Source: DASREM01 sp035652095
GTDB lineage: Bacteria > Acidobacteriota > Terriglobia > Terriglobales > Acidobacteriaceae
Length of the DNA: 64,000 bases
NCBI GenBank assembly: GCA_035652095.1
Contig: DASREM010000056.1
Span: 417,372 to 481,371, forward strand
Direction: 5' to 3'
Positions 8,605-15,732 of the stretch are shown here, piece by piece (within the stretch, counting starts at the first letter, position 1; the number at the start of each line of letters is the position of its first letter). A model generated the notes under the pieces. That model did not search any database. It saw nothing but the letters and a program-made list of their open reading frames with translations, and was not told where the DNA came from. Made by a program: the position numbers and the translations under genes.

Positions 8605-8844
8605 TTGGTGAGTCAGGATTTTGGACGGGACCGCGAGAGATTTTTGTACAACGGCGCAGCGGTTCAGAGGCTTGAGGAGACAGGCTACATCCGGGCTTTG
8701 GCCGACCTGCAAGAGAAGCTCGAAGCGTTCCGGCCCTCGCCGGGGCACGCCAGCTCGAGAGCTTCAAACCCCCAAGTCACACATCACAATCCCACGTGTC
8801 AAGAGTCACAGACGGGATAAAGGCCGGGATTTAGATTTCTTACG

Positions 8845-8867
8845 AATTAGACCAACTAAGTCCTATT
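8845..8867 (+). promoter_or_regulatory. Putative Rrf2/IscR-type operator
   Basis: GAC at 8850-8852 and GTC at 8860-8862 are separated by seven bases (CAACTAA) within A/T-rich flanks. This resembles the core GAC-N7-GTC of E. coli IscR type 1 sites as I remember it. It lies 15-27 bases before the rrf2 start codon, where autoregulation would be expected. Confidence 0.4.
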
Positions 8868-8876
8868 CGGTACTTC

Positions 8877-9368
8877 ATGCAGATCACTCGCGCTTCGGAT
8901 TATGCGGTCCGGGTGGTGATTCATCTGGCCGGCTTACCGGTGGGATCCACGGTGCGGCGGTCGGAGCTGGCGAGAGTGGGCGATGTTCCGGAACACTTTT
9001 TGTCGAAGGTGCTGCAGCGGCTGGTGCATTCCGGGATGGTGCGCTCGCAACGCGGCGCGGGCGGCGGTTTTTCGCTCGCGGTTCCGGCGGCAAAGATTTC
9101 GATGCTGGATGTGGTGCAAGCGATCGAAGGACCGATCCGGATGAACCAGTGCCTGATCGAGGGGCCGTCGTGCGAGAGGAAAGCGTGGTGTCCGGCCCAC
9201 CAGGTTTGGGCGGAAACGCAGGATGCAGTGCTGAAGATTCTAGGCGCGGCCTCAATGGAACAGCTGGCAGCCCAGGCGACGCCGGGTTCCACCTTCGCCT
9301 ATCGCAACCATGAGAAGGCGATCACGATTTCAGGCGTTTCCGGAACGGGCCGGCGAACTCCCGGTTAG
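8877..9368 (+). CDS. Rrf2-family Fe-S transcriptional regulator (IscR/NsrR-like)
   Basis: 163 residues. The N-terminus (ITRASDYAVRVVIHLA) is the standard Rrf2 winged-helix opening; the recognition region reads VPEHFLSKVLQRLVHSGMVRSQRGAGGGFSL. Three cysteines in CLIEGPSCERKAWC (C-X6-C-X5-C) match the cluster ligands of IscR/NsrR proteins, so an Fe-S cofactor sensing NO, oxygen or cluster status is likely. It is the first gene of the bc/cbb3 operon (next gene 8 bases away), which suggests it controls respiration, and an IscR-like palindrome overlaps its likely promoter. The signal cannot be decided; C-X6-C spacing is, from memory, also that of gonococcal NsrR. No strong ribosome site precedes the ATG. 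Confidence 0.88.
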   Translation: MQITRASDYAVRVVIHLAGLPVGSTVRRSELARVGDVPEHFLSKVLQRLVHSGMVRSQRGAGGGFSLAVPAAKISMLDVVQAIEGPIRMNQCLIEGPSCERKAWCPAHQVWAETQDAVLKILGAASMEQLAAQATPGSTFAYRNHEKAITISGVSGTGRRTPG

Positions 9369-9376
9369 GGTCGCCA

Positions 9377-9580
9377 ATGGAACTCACATGGATCGCCATC
9401 ATCGCGAGTTTATGCATGGGAGTCGGGGCCGCGCTGGTGTTCGTTTTCGCAGTCAAGAAAAATTACTTCAAGGACGTGGAAGACGCGAAGTACCACGTGT
9501 TCTGGTCAGACGTGGAGGAGTTGGTCGAGTCTCCACCACAGGAGAAGAAGGATGAAGCCCGCAGTGACTCCACAGATTGA
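9377..9580 (+). CDS. ccoS: CcoS/FixS-like cbb3 oxidase maturation protein
   Basis: Small membrane protein of 67 residues. One N-terminal helix (about 4-26) is followed by AVKKNYFKDVEDAKYHVFWSDVEEL, which fits the CcoS pattern of a helix followed by an acidic (F)xDx(E/D) segment. CcoS helps insert copper or haem into cbb3 oxidase. It is larger than many CcoS proteins and has an acidic tail. The 3' end overlaps the Rieske gene by 29 bases. The family is short and variable, so the name is likely but not certain. Confidence 0.6.
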   Translation: MELTWIAIIASLCMGVGAALVFVFAVKKNYFKDVEDAKYHVFWSDVEELVESPPQEKKDEARSDSTD

Positions 9581-10037
9581 AGCGGACGGAGAGGCAGTGA
9601 CCCGGCGCAAAGTTCTGTCCTGGTTGAGCGGCTTTGGCCTGTTTGGTTCGCTGATCATCACCGCCTTTTCGAATCTCATCTTTATCAAGCCGCGAGCGAC
9701 CTACGGGCAGCCGAACCGATTTTCCATCGGCAAGCCCGAGGACTTTCCTTCGGGCGTGCGGCTCTCTCTCGATACGCGGCGCGTCTGCATTGTTCGCGAC
9801 GGCGACAAGATGGCTGCGATCTCCACGACGTGCACGCACCTGGGATGCATCGTGTCGGTTTCGGAAACCGGATTTTCCTGCCCCTGTCACGGCTCGCGCT
9901 ACGACCAGGACGGAACCGTTACGGGCGGCCCAGCGCCGCGAGCTTTGCCGTGGTACCAGGTCAGCCTCGCGCCAAATGGCGAGATCGAAGTGGACAAGGA
10001 CACCGAGATTGAACCGGGGAGCTATTTGCGAGTATGA
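9552..10037 (+). CDS. Rieske [2Fe-2S] protein of the bc complex
   Basis: 161 residues. A positively charged start with TRRKVLSW, possibly a Tat signal, precedes a single membrane anchor (about 25-45). The cluster motifs are CTHLGC (residues about 94-99) and CPCHGS (about 110-115); each supplies one Cys and one His ligand and the two outer Cys form the disulfide. GGPAPRALP follows, as in b6f/bc Rieske proteins. It transfers electrons from quinol at the Qo site to cytochrome c. A strong ribosome site (GGAGAAGAAGG) precedes ATG 9552; the stop overlaps the cytochrome b start (ATGA, 10034-10037). Confidence 0.95.
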   Translation: MKPAVTPQIEADGEAVTRRKVLSWLSGFGLFGSLIITAFSNLIFIKPRATYGQPNRFSIGKPEDFPSGVRLSLDTRRVCIVRDGDKMAAISTTCTHLGCIVSVSETGFSCPCHGSRYDQDGTVTGGPAPRALPWYQVSLAPNGEIEVDKDTEIEPGSYLRV

Positions 10038-11356
10038 GCAACCAAACCAGTACGAGCCCCTGGAAGGCGATGATCGAGCTGCCGGAAAATATCTGGCACT
10101 CAATCTTTCGTAACCCGCTGCCCTCCTCCGACCTGGGAAGGGCTTCCACCAGCTTCACCAATTTCTTCCTGCATCTGCATCCGGTAAAAGTACATCGCAA
10201 CAGCCTGCGGGCCACGTTCACCTTCGGGCTGGGCCTGATTTCGTTCTTCCTGTTCTTCATCCTGGTGGTCACCGGCATCCTGCTGATGTTCTATTACGTT
10301 CCCTCGACCAGCCAGGCCTATGACCGGATGCTCGACTTGCGCGGGACCGTCGCGTTTGGAATCTTCCTGCGCAACTTGCATCGCTGGTCGGCGCACGGCA
10401 TGGTAGCGGCGGTTTTCCTTCACATGTGCCGCGTGTTTCTGACCGGATCGTACAAGCCGCCGCGCGAATTCAACTGGGTGCTGGGGGTCCTGCTGCTGCT
10501 GGTGACGTTGTTTATGAGCTTCACCGGCTACCTGTTGCCATGGGACCAGTTGGCGTTCTGGGCGATCACGGTGGGGACCTCGATCGCGAGTTACGCGCCG
10601 CTGGTGGGCAAGCAAGTGAAGTTCCTGCTGCTCGGAGACAGCACAGTGGGGCAGGAAGCTCTGCTCCGTTTTTACGTTCTGCACGTCGCGGTGTTGCCGG
10701 CAGTGCTGTCGCTGCTGGTGGCGATTCATTTCTGGAGAATCCGCAAAGACGGCGGTCTCTCGAGGCCAGCGGAGGAAGACGAACTTGCGCCGCAACCGAA
10801 TGTTGAAGTGGTGACCGGTCCTGCGTTGGTGATGGCGACTTCGCCGGCGGCGGCTGCGGCCGCGAAGCCAGTCTTGCAGAAACGCCAGTACGGGATTCAG
10901 GGCCTGGTGCGCGGTCCGTTCACCAAGATTGGCAACGTTCCGGACCGCTCGGTCTTCAGCTGGCCGAACCTGTTCATGGCGGAACTGGTGGTTTTTCTGA
11001 TTACGGTCGCCGGGGTGCTGCTGGTATCGCTCTATTTCAATGCCCCGCTGGAAGAACCGGTAAACGTGATGCATCCGCCGAACCCTGCGAAGGCGCCCTG
11101 GTACTTCCTGGGGTTGCAGGAGCAGGTGAGCTATTCGGCGTTCTGGGGAGGCGTGGGCATTCCCACCCTCGAAGTGGTTTTGTTGCTGCTGGTGCCTTAC
11201 CTGGACCGCAAGATCGCGGGCGTCGGGCGATGGTTTGCGCGCGAACGCCTGCTGGCCAACTCTTTGTTTCTGACTTTCGTTGTGGTCAACGTCATTCTGA
11301 TCGTCATCGGCACATTCTTCCGGGGGCCGAACTGGGAGTTTGTTTCCCCCTGGTGA
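10034..11356 (+). CDS. Cytochrome b of the bc complex (b6/subunit IV fusion type)
   Basis: 440 residues, membrane quinol-oxidising subunit. Four His ligands for two b haems are visible: H116 and H130 (RNLHRWSAHGM...FLHMCR), H217 and H232 (VLHVAV...AIHFWR). Fourteen residues lie between the second pair, as in cytochrome b6 rather than mitochondrial cytochrome b. After a variable linker (about 240-310) come three more helices corresponding to subunit IV. The Qo-site region reads NPAKAPWYFLGLQEQV, so the classical PEWY tetrapeptide is replaced by APWY. Located between the Rieske gene and a seven-heme cytochrome, it completes a bc-type complex that lacks a recognisable cytochrome c1 or f. Confidence 0.93.
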   Translation: MSNQTSTSPWKAMIELPENIWHSIFRNPLPSSDLGRASTSFTNFFLHLHPVKVHRNSLRATFTFGLGLISFFLFFILVVTGILLMFYYVPSTSQAYDRMLDLRGTVAFGIFLRNLHRWSAHGMVAAVFLHMCRVFLTGSYKPPREFNWVLGVLLLLVTLFMSFTGYLLPWDQLAFWAITVGTSIASYAPLVGKQVKFLLLGDSTVGQEALLRFYVLHVAVLPAVLSLLVAIHFWRIRKDGGLSRPAEEDELAPQPNVEVVTGPALVMATSPAAAAAAKPVLQKRQYGIQGLVRGPFTKIGNVPDRSVFSWPNLFMAELVVFLITVAGVLLVSLYFNAPLEEPVNVMHPPNPAKAPWYFLGLQEQVSYSAFWGGVGIPTLEVVLLLLVPYLDRKIAGVGRWFARERLLANSLFLTFVVVNVILIVIGTFFRGPNWEFVSPW

Positions 11357-11366
11357 GGAGAGCGAT

Positions 11367-13223
11367 GTGAGTACGCGCGTAACGCTGGCAATCGTGAGCT
11401 TCGTGGTGCTGATCGTACACGGCATTGTTTTCTACGATCAGTTCTTCAACCGTTGGGAGAAGCACCAGGCCGCCTACTTCGAGCAGGCGCGCAGCCTGGC
11501 GAAAACCGACGCCGAGCGCAAAGCCGTGGACGGTCGCAGCCCGCGCATCGAGCAGGTCATCGTCACCCAATTCGGAGAATCGCGCGTGGACCGTTGCGTG
11601 ACTTGCCACATTGCCAGCGACGATCCCCGCTTCCAGGGGCATGCGGAACCGCTGACCACGCACCCTTATTCCGCTGCGCTCGGAGACGTGCAGAGGAATG
11701 GTCATTGGGAGCGGCGGCACAAGTTCACCGATTTTGGCTGCACCATTTGCCACGACGGCCAGGGCCGCGGCCTGGAGACCGTGTATGCGCACGGCGAGGA
11801 CGAGTTCTGGCCCGATCCGTTGCTCGGATACGTGACCCAAGCTAATTGGCATTCGGAATTCAAAGCGAAACTGACCGGCAAGGAATACATGCAGGCCAAT
11901 TGTGCGCAGTGCCACACGGAAGAGAATTTTCCAGGGACTCCGCTGGTGCAGCGCGGACGGCAGCTCTTTTTTGAAAAGGCGTGTTATGGCTGTCATCGCA
12001 TTGAAGGGTTGGCCAATGGCACCCTCGGTCCCGACCTGAGCGAGGTGGGAAAGAAATTCAAGATCAATTACCTGTGGGAGCACACGGTCAACCCGCGCGC
12101 CTTCCAGCCTACTTCGTTCATGCCGAAGTTCGATCTCAGCGATGACGAGATCAAGGCCTTGACGGTGTTCATGAAGAGCCGCCGCGGCAAGAATTTTGCC
12201 GAGACTTCTCTGGGCCAGTATCGCGCGCGCCTGCAGCAGACCAAGTTTGAGGAAGGATCGAAAGACAAGGCGGCGGCGCCATCGCCGGGTCGCGGAGAAC
12301 AGTTGATTCGTGAACGATCGTGCACGGCATGCCACAAGCTTGGCGAGCGCGACGGTCATATCGCTCCCGACCTTTCCTATGAAGGACTGATTCGCGACGA
12401 GGACTGGATGATGGCGCACTTCCGGGAACCGAAGTCGCGGATTCCGGATTCAATCATGCCGGTGTTCGGGTTTGGCGATCCGGAGTTCCGCTCCATCTCC
12501 GAGTACCTGAAAACGCGCAACGCGCCGCCTCCGTTCAAGAGCGGGGAGGAGATCTACAAGAACCTGTGCGCGCGCTGCCATGGAGAGAAGGGCGATGGCA
12601 AGGGTGTGACCTATCTCTATCTCGATCCGGCGCCTCGCGACCTGACAAAGGTGGCGTTTATGAACAGCAAGAGCGAGGACCGGTTCCTGGAATCGCTGAA
12701 GAGCGGGGTGCCGGGGACGTCCATGCCGCCATGGGAGCGAGCGCTGAGCGAAGAACAGCGCCGCGCGGTCCTGAGTTATGTGTTCCAGACATTTGTGCGT
12801 GAGCCGCGCAAAGAGATCAAGGAGCACAAGGTTCCGGAGACGAATCCGGTCGCCTCGAGCGGCGAATCGATCCAGAGGGGAGAGCAGATCTTCCTGCAAC
12901 GTTGCACCGGTTGCCACGGGCGTAAGGCGGACGGCAAAGGCCCGAACTCGCTCGATATCAGTCCGCGGCCACGCAACTTGCGCAACGCGGCATTCGTGAA
13001 CAGCGTCCCCGACAAGCGCCTGTTCGATTCCATCCTGTACGGAGTGCAGGGCACAGCGATGCCTTCGTGGATCGACTACGGCCTTTCGCAGAACGAGGTA
13101 GGCGATCTCATCAATTTCATCCGCAGTATGAATCCGCGCACCGTTCCATCCGGCAGGGAGAAGTCTTCCACGCTCGCATCGCAAATGAACCAGGAGGTGG
13201 TATGCCGCCAGAAGTCCAAGTAA
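11367..13223 (+). CDS. Seven-heme membrane-anchored cytochrome c (bc/cbb3 electron carrier)
   Basis: 618 residues from GTG 11367, chosen because GAGGAG lies six bases upstream; a TTG 27 bases earlier lies inside the cytochrome b gene. One N-terminal membrane helix anchors a periplasmic chain of seven CXXCH haems at about residues 77, 125, 179, 206, 319, 401 and 513. The first three are in a region unlike standard cytochrome c; the last four sit in class I cytochrome c domains (for example PDLSEVGKK...FMPKFDLSDDEI; the last two with KGDGKG or KADGKG after the haem and TSMPPW or TAMPSW). The gene lies between cytochrome b and CcoN, so I infer it serves as both c1-like and CcoP-like subunit, linking the two complexes. 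The 3' end overlaps ccoN by 22 bases. Confidence 0.9.
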   Translation: MSTRVTLAIVSFVVLIVHGIVFYDQFFNRWEKHQAAYFEQARSLAKTDAERKAVDGRSPRIEQVIVTQFGESRVDRCVTCHIASDDPRFQGHAEPLTTHPYSAALGDVQRNGHWERRHKFTDFGCTICHDGQGRGLETVYAHGEDEFWPDPLLGYVTQANWHSEFKAKLTGKEYMQANCAQCHTEENFPGTPLVQRGRQLFFEKACYGCHRIEGLANGTLGPDLSEVGKKFKINYLWEHTVNPRAFQPTSFMPKFDLSDDEIKALTVFMKSRRGKNFAETSLGQYRARLQQTKFEEGSKDKAAAPSPGRGEQLIRERSCTACHKLGERDGHIAPDLSYEGLIRDEDWMMAHFREPKSRIPDSIMPVFGFGDPEFRSISEYLKTRNAPPPFKSGEEIYKNLCARCHGEKGDGKGVTYLYLDPAPRDLTKVAFMNSKSEDRFLESLKSGVPGTSMPPWERALSEEQRRAVLSYVFQTFVREPRKEIKEHKVPETNPVASSGESIQRGEQIFLQRCTGCHGRKADGKGPNSLDISPRPRNLRNAAFVNSVPDKRLFDSILYGVQGTAMPSWIDYGLSQNEVGDLINFIRSMNPRTVPSGREKSSTLASQMNQEVVCRQKSK

Positions 13224-14626
13224 CTCGCGCAACCTCGATGGGGTCGGCGCCCTTAGCCGATTCGATCCATGAAGACACGACGGCGAAATGGTTCCTGCTG
13301 AGCGCTGTCTGCTATTTCTTCGTGGTCGGAATTATCGCCCTGACCATCGCAGCCAAATTTGTCTGGCCGCAACTGTTAGGCAGCGTGCCTTACCTGTCCT
13401 ACGGGCGCTTGCGGCCGCTGCACGTAAACGGGATGCTGTTCGGATGGCTCCTGCCGGCCGACCTCGGACTGGCGTACTACATCGTTCCGCGGCTCTGCGG
13501 TGTAAAGCTGTGGAGCGAGAAGCTGGGCATCGCCACCGCGGTCCTGTGGAACGTGATCGTTCTGGGCGCCGTGTATGCGCTGCCCGCGGGCTACAACAAA
13601 GGTTGGGAGTACGCCGAGCTACCCATGCCGCTGGTGGCCCTGGTAGTGGTGGCATGGGTCATGTTCGGGATCAACATTTTTGCCACGGTGGCCACGCGGA
13701 AGTACCAGCAGATGTACGTGAGCCTGTGGTACACGATGGCAACCATCTTGTGGACGACGTTCGTTTACAGCACGGGCAACATCGCGGTGCTGTTCACGAC
13801 CGGAACCAACCAGGCCAACCTGAACTGGATGTACGTGCACAACGCGGTGGGGCTGATCTTCACTCCCATCGGCCTGGCGATGGCCTACTACTTCATTCCC
13901 AAGGCTTCCAACACTCCGCTGCACAGCCACAAACTCTCGATGATCGGGTTCTGGTCTCTCGCGTTTGTGTACGTCTGGACCGGGGCGCACCACATGCTGC
14001 ACGGACCGATTTCGCAATGGCTGCAGACCATCGCTATTGCCTTCTCGGTGATGCTGCTGATCCCGGTGTGGACCGTGGTCTACAACTTCTTCGCCACCAT
14101 GAAAGGACAGTGGCATCAGCTGCGGGAGAATGTCCCGCTCAAGTTTCTGATGTCGGGCGTCGTTTTCTACTTGCTCACATGCTTCCAGGGGCCGATGCAC
14201 AGCCTGCGCTCGGTGAATGCCATCGTTTCAAAAACCGACTGGATTCCGGGGCACGCGCACATGGCGGTCCTGGGAGCGTTTTCCTTCTTCGCCATCGCGG
14301 GCTGCTATTACGTGATCCCGCGAATGTTCCACACCAGGATCCATTCCGAGGCGCTGGCCAATTGGAGTTTCTGGTTTCTGATGATCGGGGGCCTGGGATT
14401 TTTTGTGACCCTGTGGCTGGGCGGTTTCTGGCAAGGCTGGCAATGGAACAATCCCTCGATTCCTTTCATTGACACCGTGGTGGCGTTGAAGCCGGTGTGG
14501 ACGGTGCGATTCTTCTCCGGGATTCTGATGTTTGCCGGCATCACCACTTTCATGTTCAACATTCTCGCGACCGTGATCGGCCGCCCGCAGCCTATGCCCA
14601 CCGCGGCAAAGGTCGCGACCGCCTGA
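13202..14626 (+). CDS. ccoN: cbb3-type cytochrome c oxidase subunit I
   Basis: 474 residues and about 12 membrane helices, the catalytic haem-copper subunit that reduces O2. Ligand signatures: LHVNGMLFGW (low-spin haem b), YVHNAVGL, TGAHHMLHGP (CuB pair) and GHAHMAVLG (haem b3/b). The Tyr in FVYVWTGAHH is in the position of the cbb3 cross-linked tyrosine. AGGAGG precedes ATG 13202, which starts inside the preceding cytochrome gene. Followed by ccoO after ten bases. cbb3 enzymes usually have high oxygen affinity, so use at low oxygen is expected. Confidence 0.95.
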   Translation: MPPEVQVTRATSMGSAPLADSIHEDTTAKWFLLSAVCYFFVVGIIALTIAAKFVWPQLLGSVPYLSYGRLRPLHVNGMLFGWLLPADLGLAYYIVPRLCGVKLWSEKLGIATAVLWNVIVLGAVYALPAGYNKGWEYAELPMPLVALVVVAWVMFGINIFATVATRKYQQMYVSLWYTMATILWTTFVYSTGNIAVLFTTGTNQANLNWMYVHNAVGLIFTPIGLAMAYYFIPKASNTPLHSHKLSMIGFWSLAFVYVWTGAHHMLHGPISQWLQTIAIAFSVMLLIPVWTVVYNFFATMKGQWHQLRENVPLKFLMSGVVFYLLTCFQGPMHSLRSVNAIVSKTDWIPGHAHMAVLGAFSFFAIAGCYYVIPRMFHTRIHSEALANWSFWFLMIGGLGFFVTLWLGGFWQGWQWNNPSIPFIDTVVALKPVWTVRFFSGILMFAGITTFMFNILATVIGRPQPMPTAAKVATA

Positions 14627-14636
14627 GGAGCATGCC

Positions 14637-15206
14637 ATGTTAGAGAAAACTGACAAAAGCGCAATCGGGTTCGTGGTGGCAGCCCTGGTGTTCTTCTTCA
14701 TCGGCGGCTTGCTCACGACGGTGGTCCCGCCGCTCATTGACAAGAGCTGGTCGAAGCCGTTCGAAAACAACGATCCCTCGCGGGGGCCGACGGGGAAGTT
14801 GCGTCCCTACACCGAACTGGAGCTTAAGGGACGCGCGATTTATGTGCGCGAGGGCTGCTGGTATTGCCACACGCAACAGACGCGCACCCTGCTCTCCGAC
14901 ACCAAGCGCTCGGGCTGGAAAGGGGTAGATTCACCCGTTTCCACTCCGGATGAGTTCGTCTATGACAGCCCGCACATGTTCGGAACCAAGCGCACAGGGC
15001 CCGACCTGTCTCGCGTGGGCGGTAAATACGATCGGCAGTGGCACCGCACGCATTTCCGCAATCCGCGCGACCTGGTGCCGGGTTCGATTATGCCGCCGTT
15101 CCCGTGGATCGCGAATAACGAAGAAGATTTCAACGCCCTGGTGGCTTACATCCAGACACTCGGCCGCGCCAAGAACTGGCGACCGGACAACGATTACGAG
15201 AAATAG
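14637..15206 (+). CDS. ccoO: cbb3-type cytochrome c oxidase subunit II (mono-heme)
   Basis: 189 residues. An N-terminal membrane helix (about 9-32) precedes a periplasmic cytochrome c domain with one haem site EGCWYCHTQQTRTL, the typical CcoO signature, and the axial Met in PGSIMPPFPW. It receives electrons for CcoN. Family members are usually around 200-240 residues, so this one is slightly short. GAGGAG lies six bases before ATG 14637. No ccoP gene follows; the next genes are small membrane proteins, which supports the idea that the seven-heme protein at 11367 feeds electrons in. Confidence 0.94.
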   Translation: MLEKTDKSAIGFVVAALVFFFIGGLLTTVVPPLIDKSWSKPFENNDPSRGPTGKLRPYTELELKGRAIYVREGCWYCHTQQTRTLLSDTKRSGWKGVDSPVSTPDEFVYDSPHMFGTKRTGPDLSRVGGKYDRQWHRTHFRNPRDLVPGSIMPPFPWIANNEEDFNALVAYIQTLGRAKNWRPDNDYEK

Positions 15207-15215
15207 AGCGCAGCC

Positions 15216-15401
15216 ATGCATGACTACGTTTATCCGAGCATCTTTTTCGCGTACTTCCTGTTCTTCCTGTGCGTGGTAGGGGCGGTGTTTTTCCTGGTCC
15301 GTTCCCGCCGCGATGGGTACTGGGGAGCGCACAGCGAAGATCCCAAGTACCGCATGCTCGAGGACGAGAACAGCGCGAGCGGCGACTCTAAGCCGAATTA
15401 A
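15216..15401 (+). CDS. Small CcoQ/CcoS-like membrane protein
   Basis: 61 residues with one membrane helix (about 8-29, FFAYFLFFLCVVGAVFFLV), then SRRDGYWGAHSEDPKYRMLEDE and a polar tail. Position directly after ccoO is where ccoQ normally sits, but the tail also recalls the acidic tail of CcoS. I infer a small accessory subunit or assembly factor of the cbb3 oxidase. Nine bases separate it from ccoO; the next ATG is ten bases after its stop. Confidence 0.6.
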   Translation: MHDYVYPSIFFAYFLFFLCVVGAVFFLVRSRRDGYWGAHSEDPKYRMLEDENSASGDSKPN

Positions 15402-15411
15402 GGAGAACGAG

Positions 15412-15732
15412 ATGGCGCAAGCAGGCGTTGCCAAAGAGACAGAGAAGGAAATTCAGGAATACGCCGATGGCTGGATTACGGAACGCAAAGGCACCGGTGT
15501 TCCCACATTTCTGAAATTCGCCTACATCGTGATCGCGGGCAGTGTGATCGCCTACCTCGTGGTTTACATGAACGGGGAGGTCAATCACGCCGATCGCGGT
15601 GCGCTGGTGCGGCAATTCAACCAGATGACGCAGTCCTCGCCGGCATTCATGTACGCCGTGATTGCAATGGTGGTGGTGTTCGCAATCGTGGTCGTCGGGT
15701 TCGCATTTAGAGCGGTGCACAAAGACTCATGA
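15412..15732 (+). CDS. Two-helix membrane protein of the cbb3 operon
   Basis: 106 residues from ATG 15412, which has AGGAGAACGAG just upstream. Two membrane helices (about 33-52 and 81-101) enclose a short loop with NHADRGALVRQFNQMTQ. The N-terminal stretch IQEYADGWITERKG and first helix faintly resemble the N-terminal anchor of CcoP, but no haem motif exists. It could be a stand-in for the CcoP anchor or an assembly factor; I do not recognise the family. The stop overlaps the next start (ATGA, 15729-15732), so it is translated together with the oxidoreductase. Confidence 0.55.
   Translation: MAQAGVAKETEKEIQEYADGWITERKGTGVPTFLKFAYIVIAGSVIAYLVVYMNGEVNHADRGALVRQFNQMTQSSPAFMYAVIAMVVVFAIVVVGFAFRAVHKDS

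Larger units (their letters stand above)
8458..8876. other. Divergent intergenic region, nine-heme cytochrome / Rrf2 operon
   Basis: 419 bases with no supportable gene. It holds the promoters of both directions, a 10-bp perfect dyad (8581-8604) and an IscR-like GAC-N7-GTC palindrome (8850-8862). Frames reading through here end inside rrf2 in other phases and are shadows. Confidence 0.6.

Noticed and set aside
10100..11425. Minus-strand frame of 441 codons
   Set aside because: Antisense to cytochrome b; the translation is Gln/His/Arg-rich and low-complexity, typical of a shadow frame.
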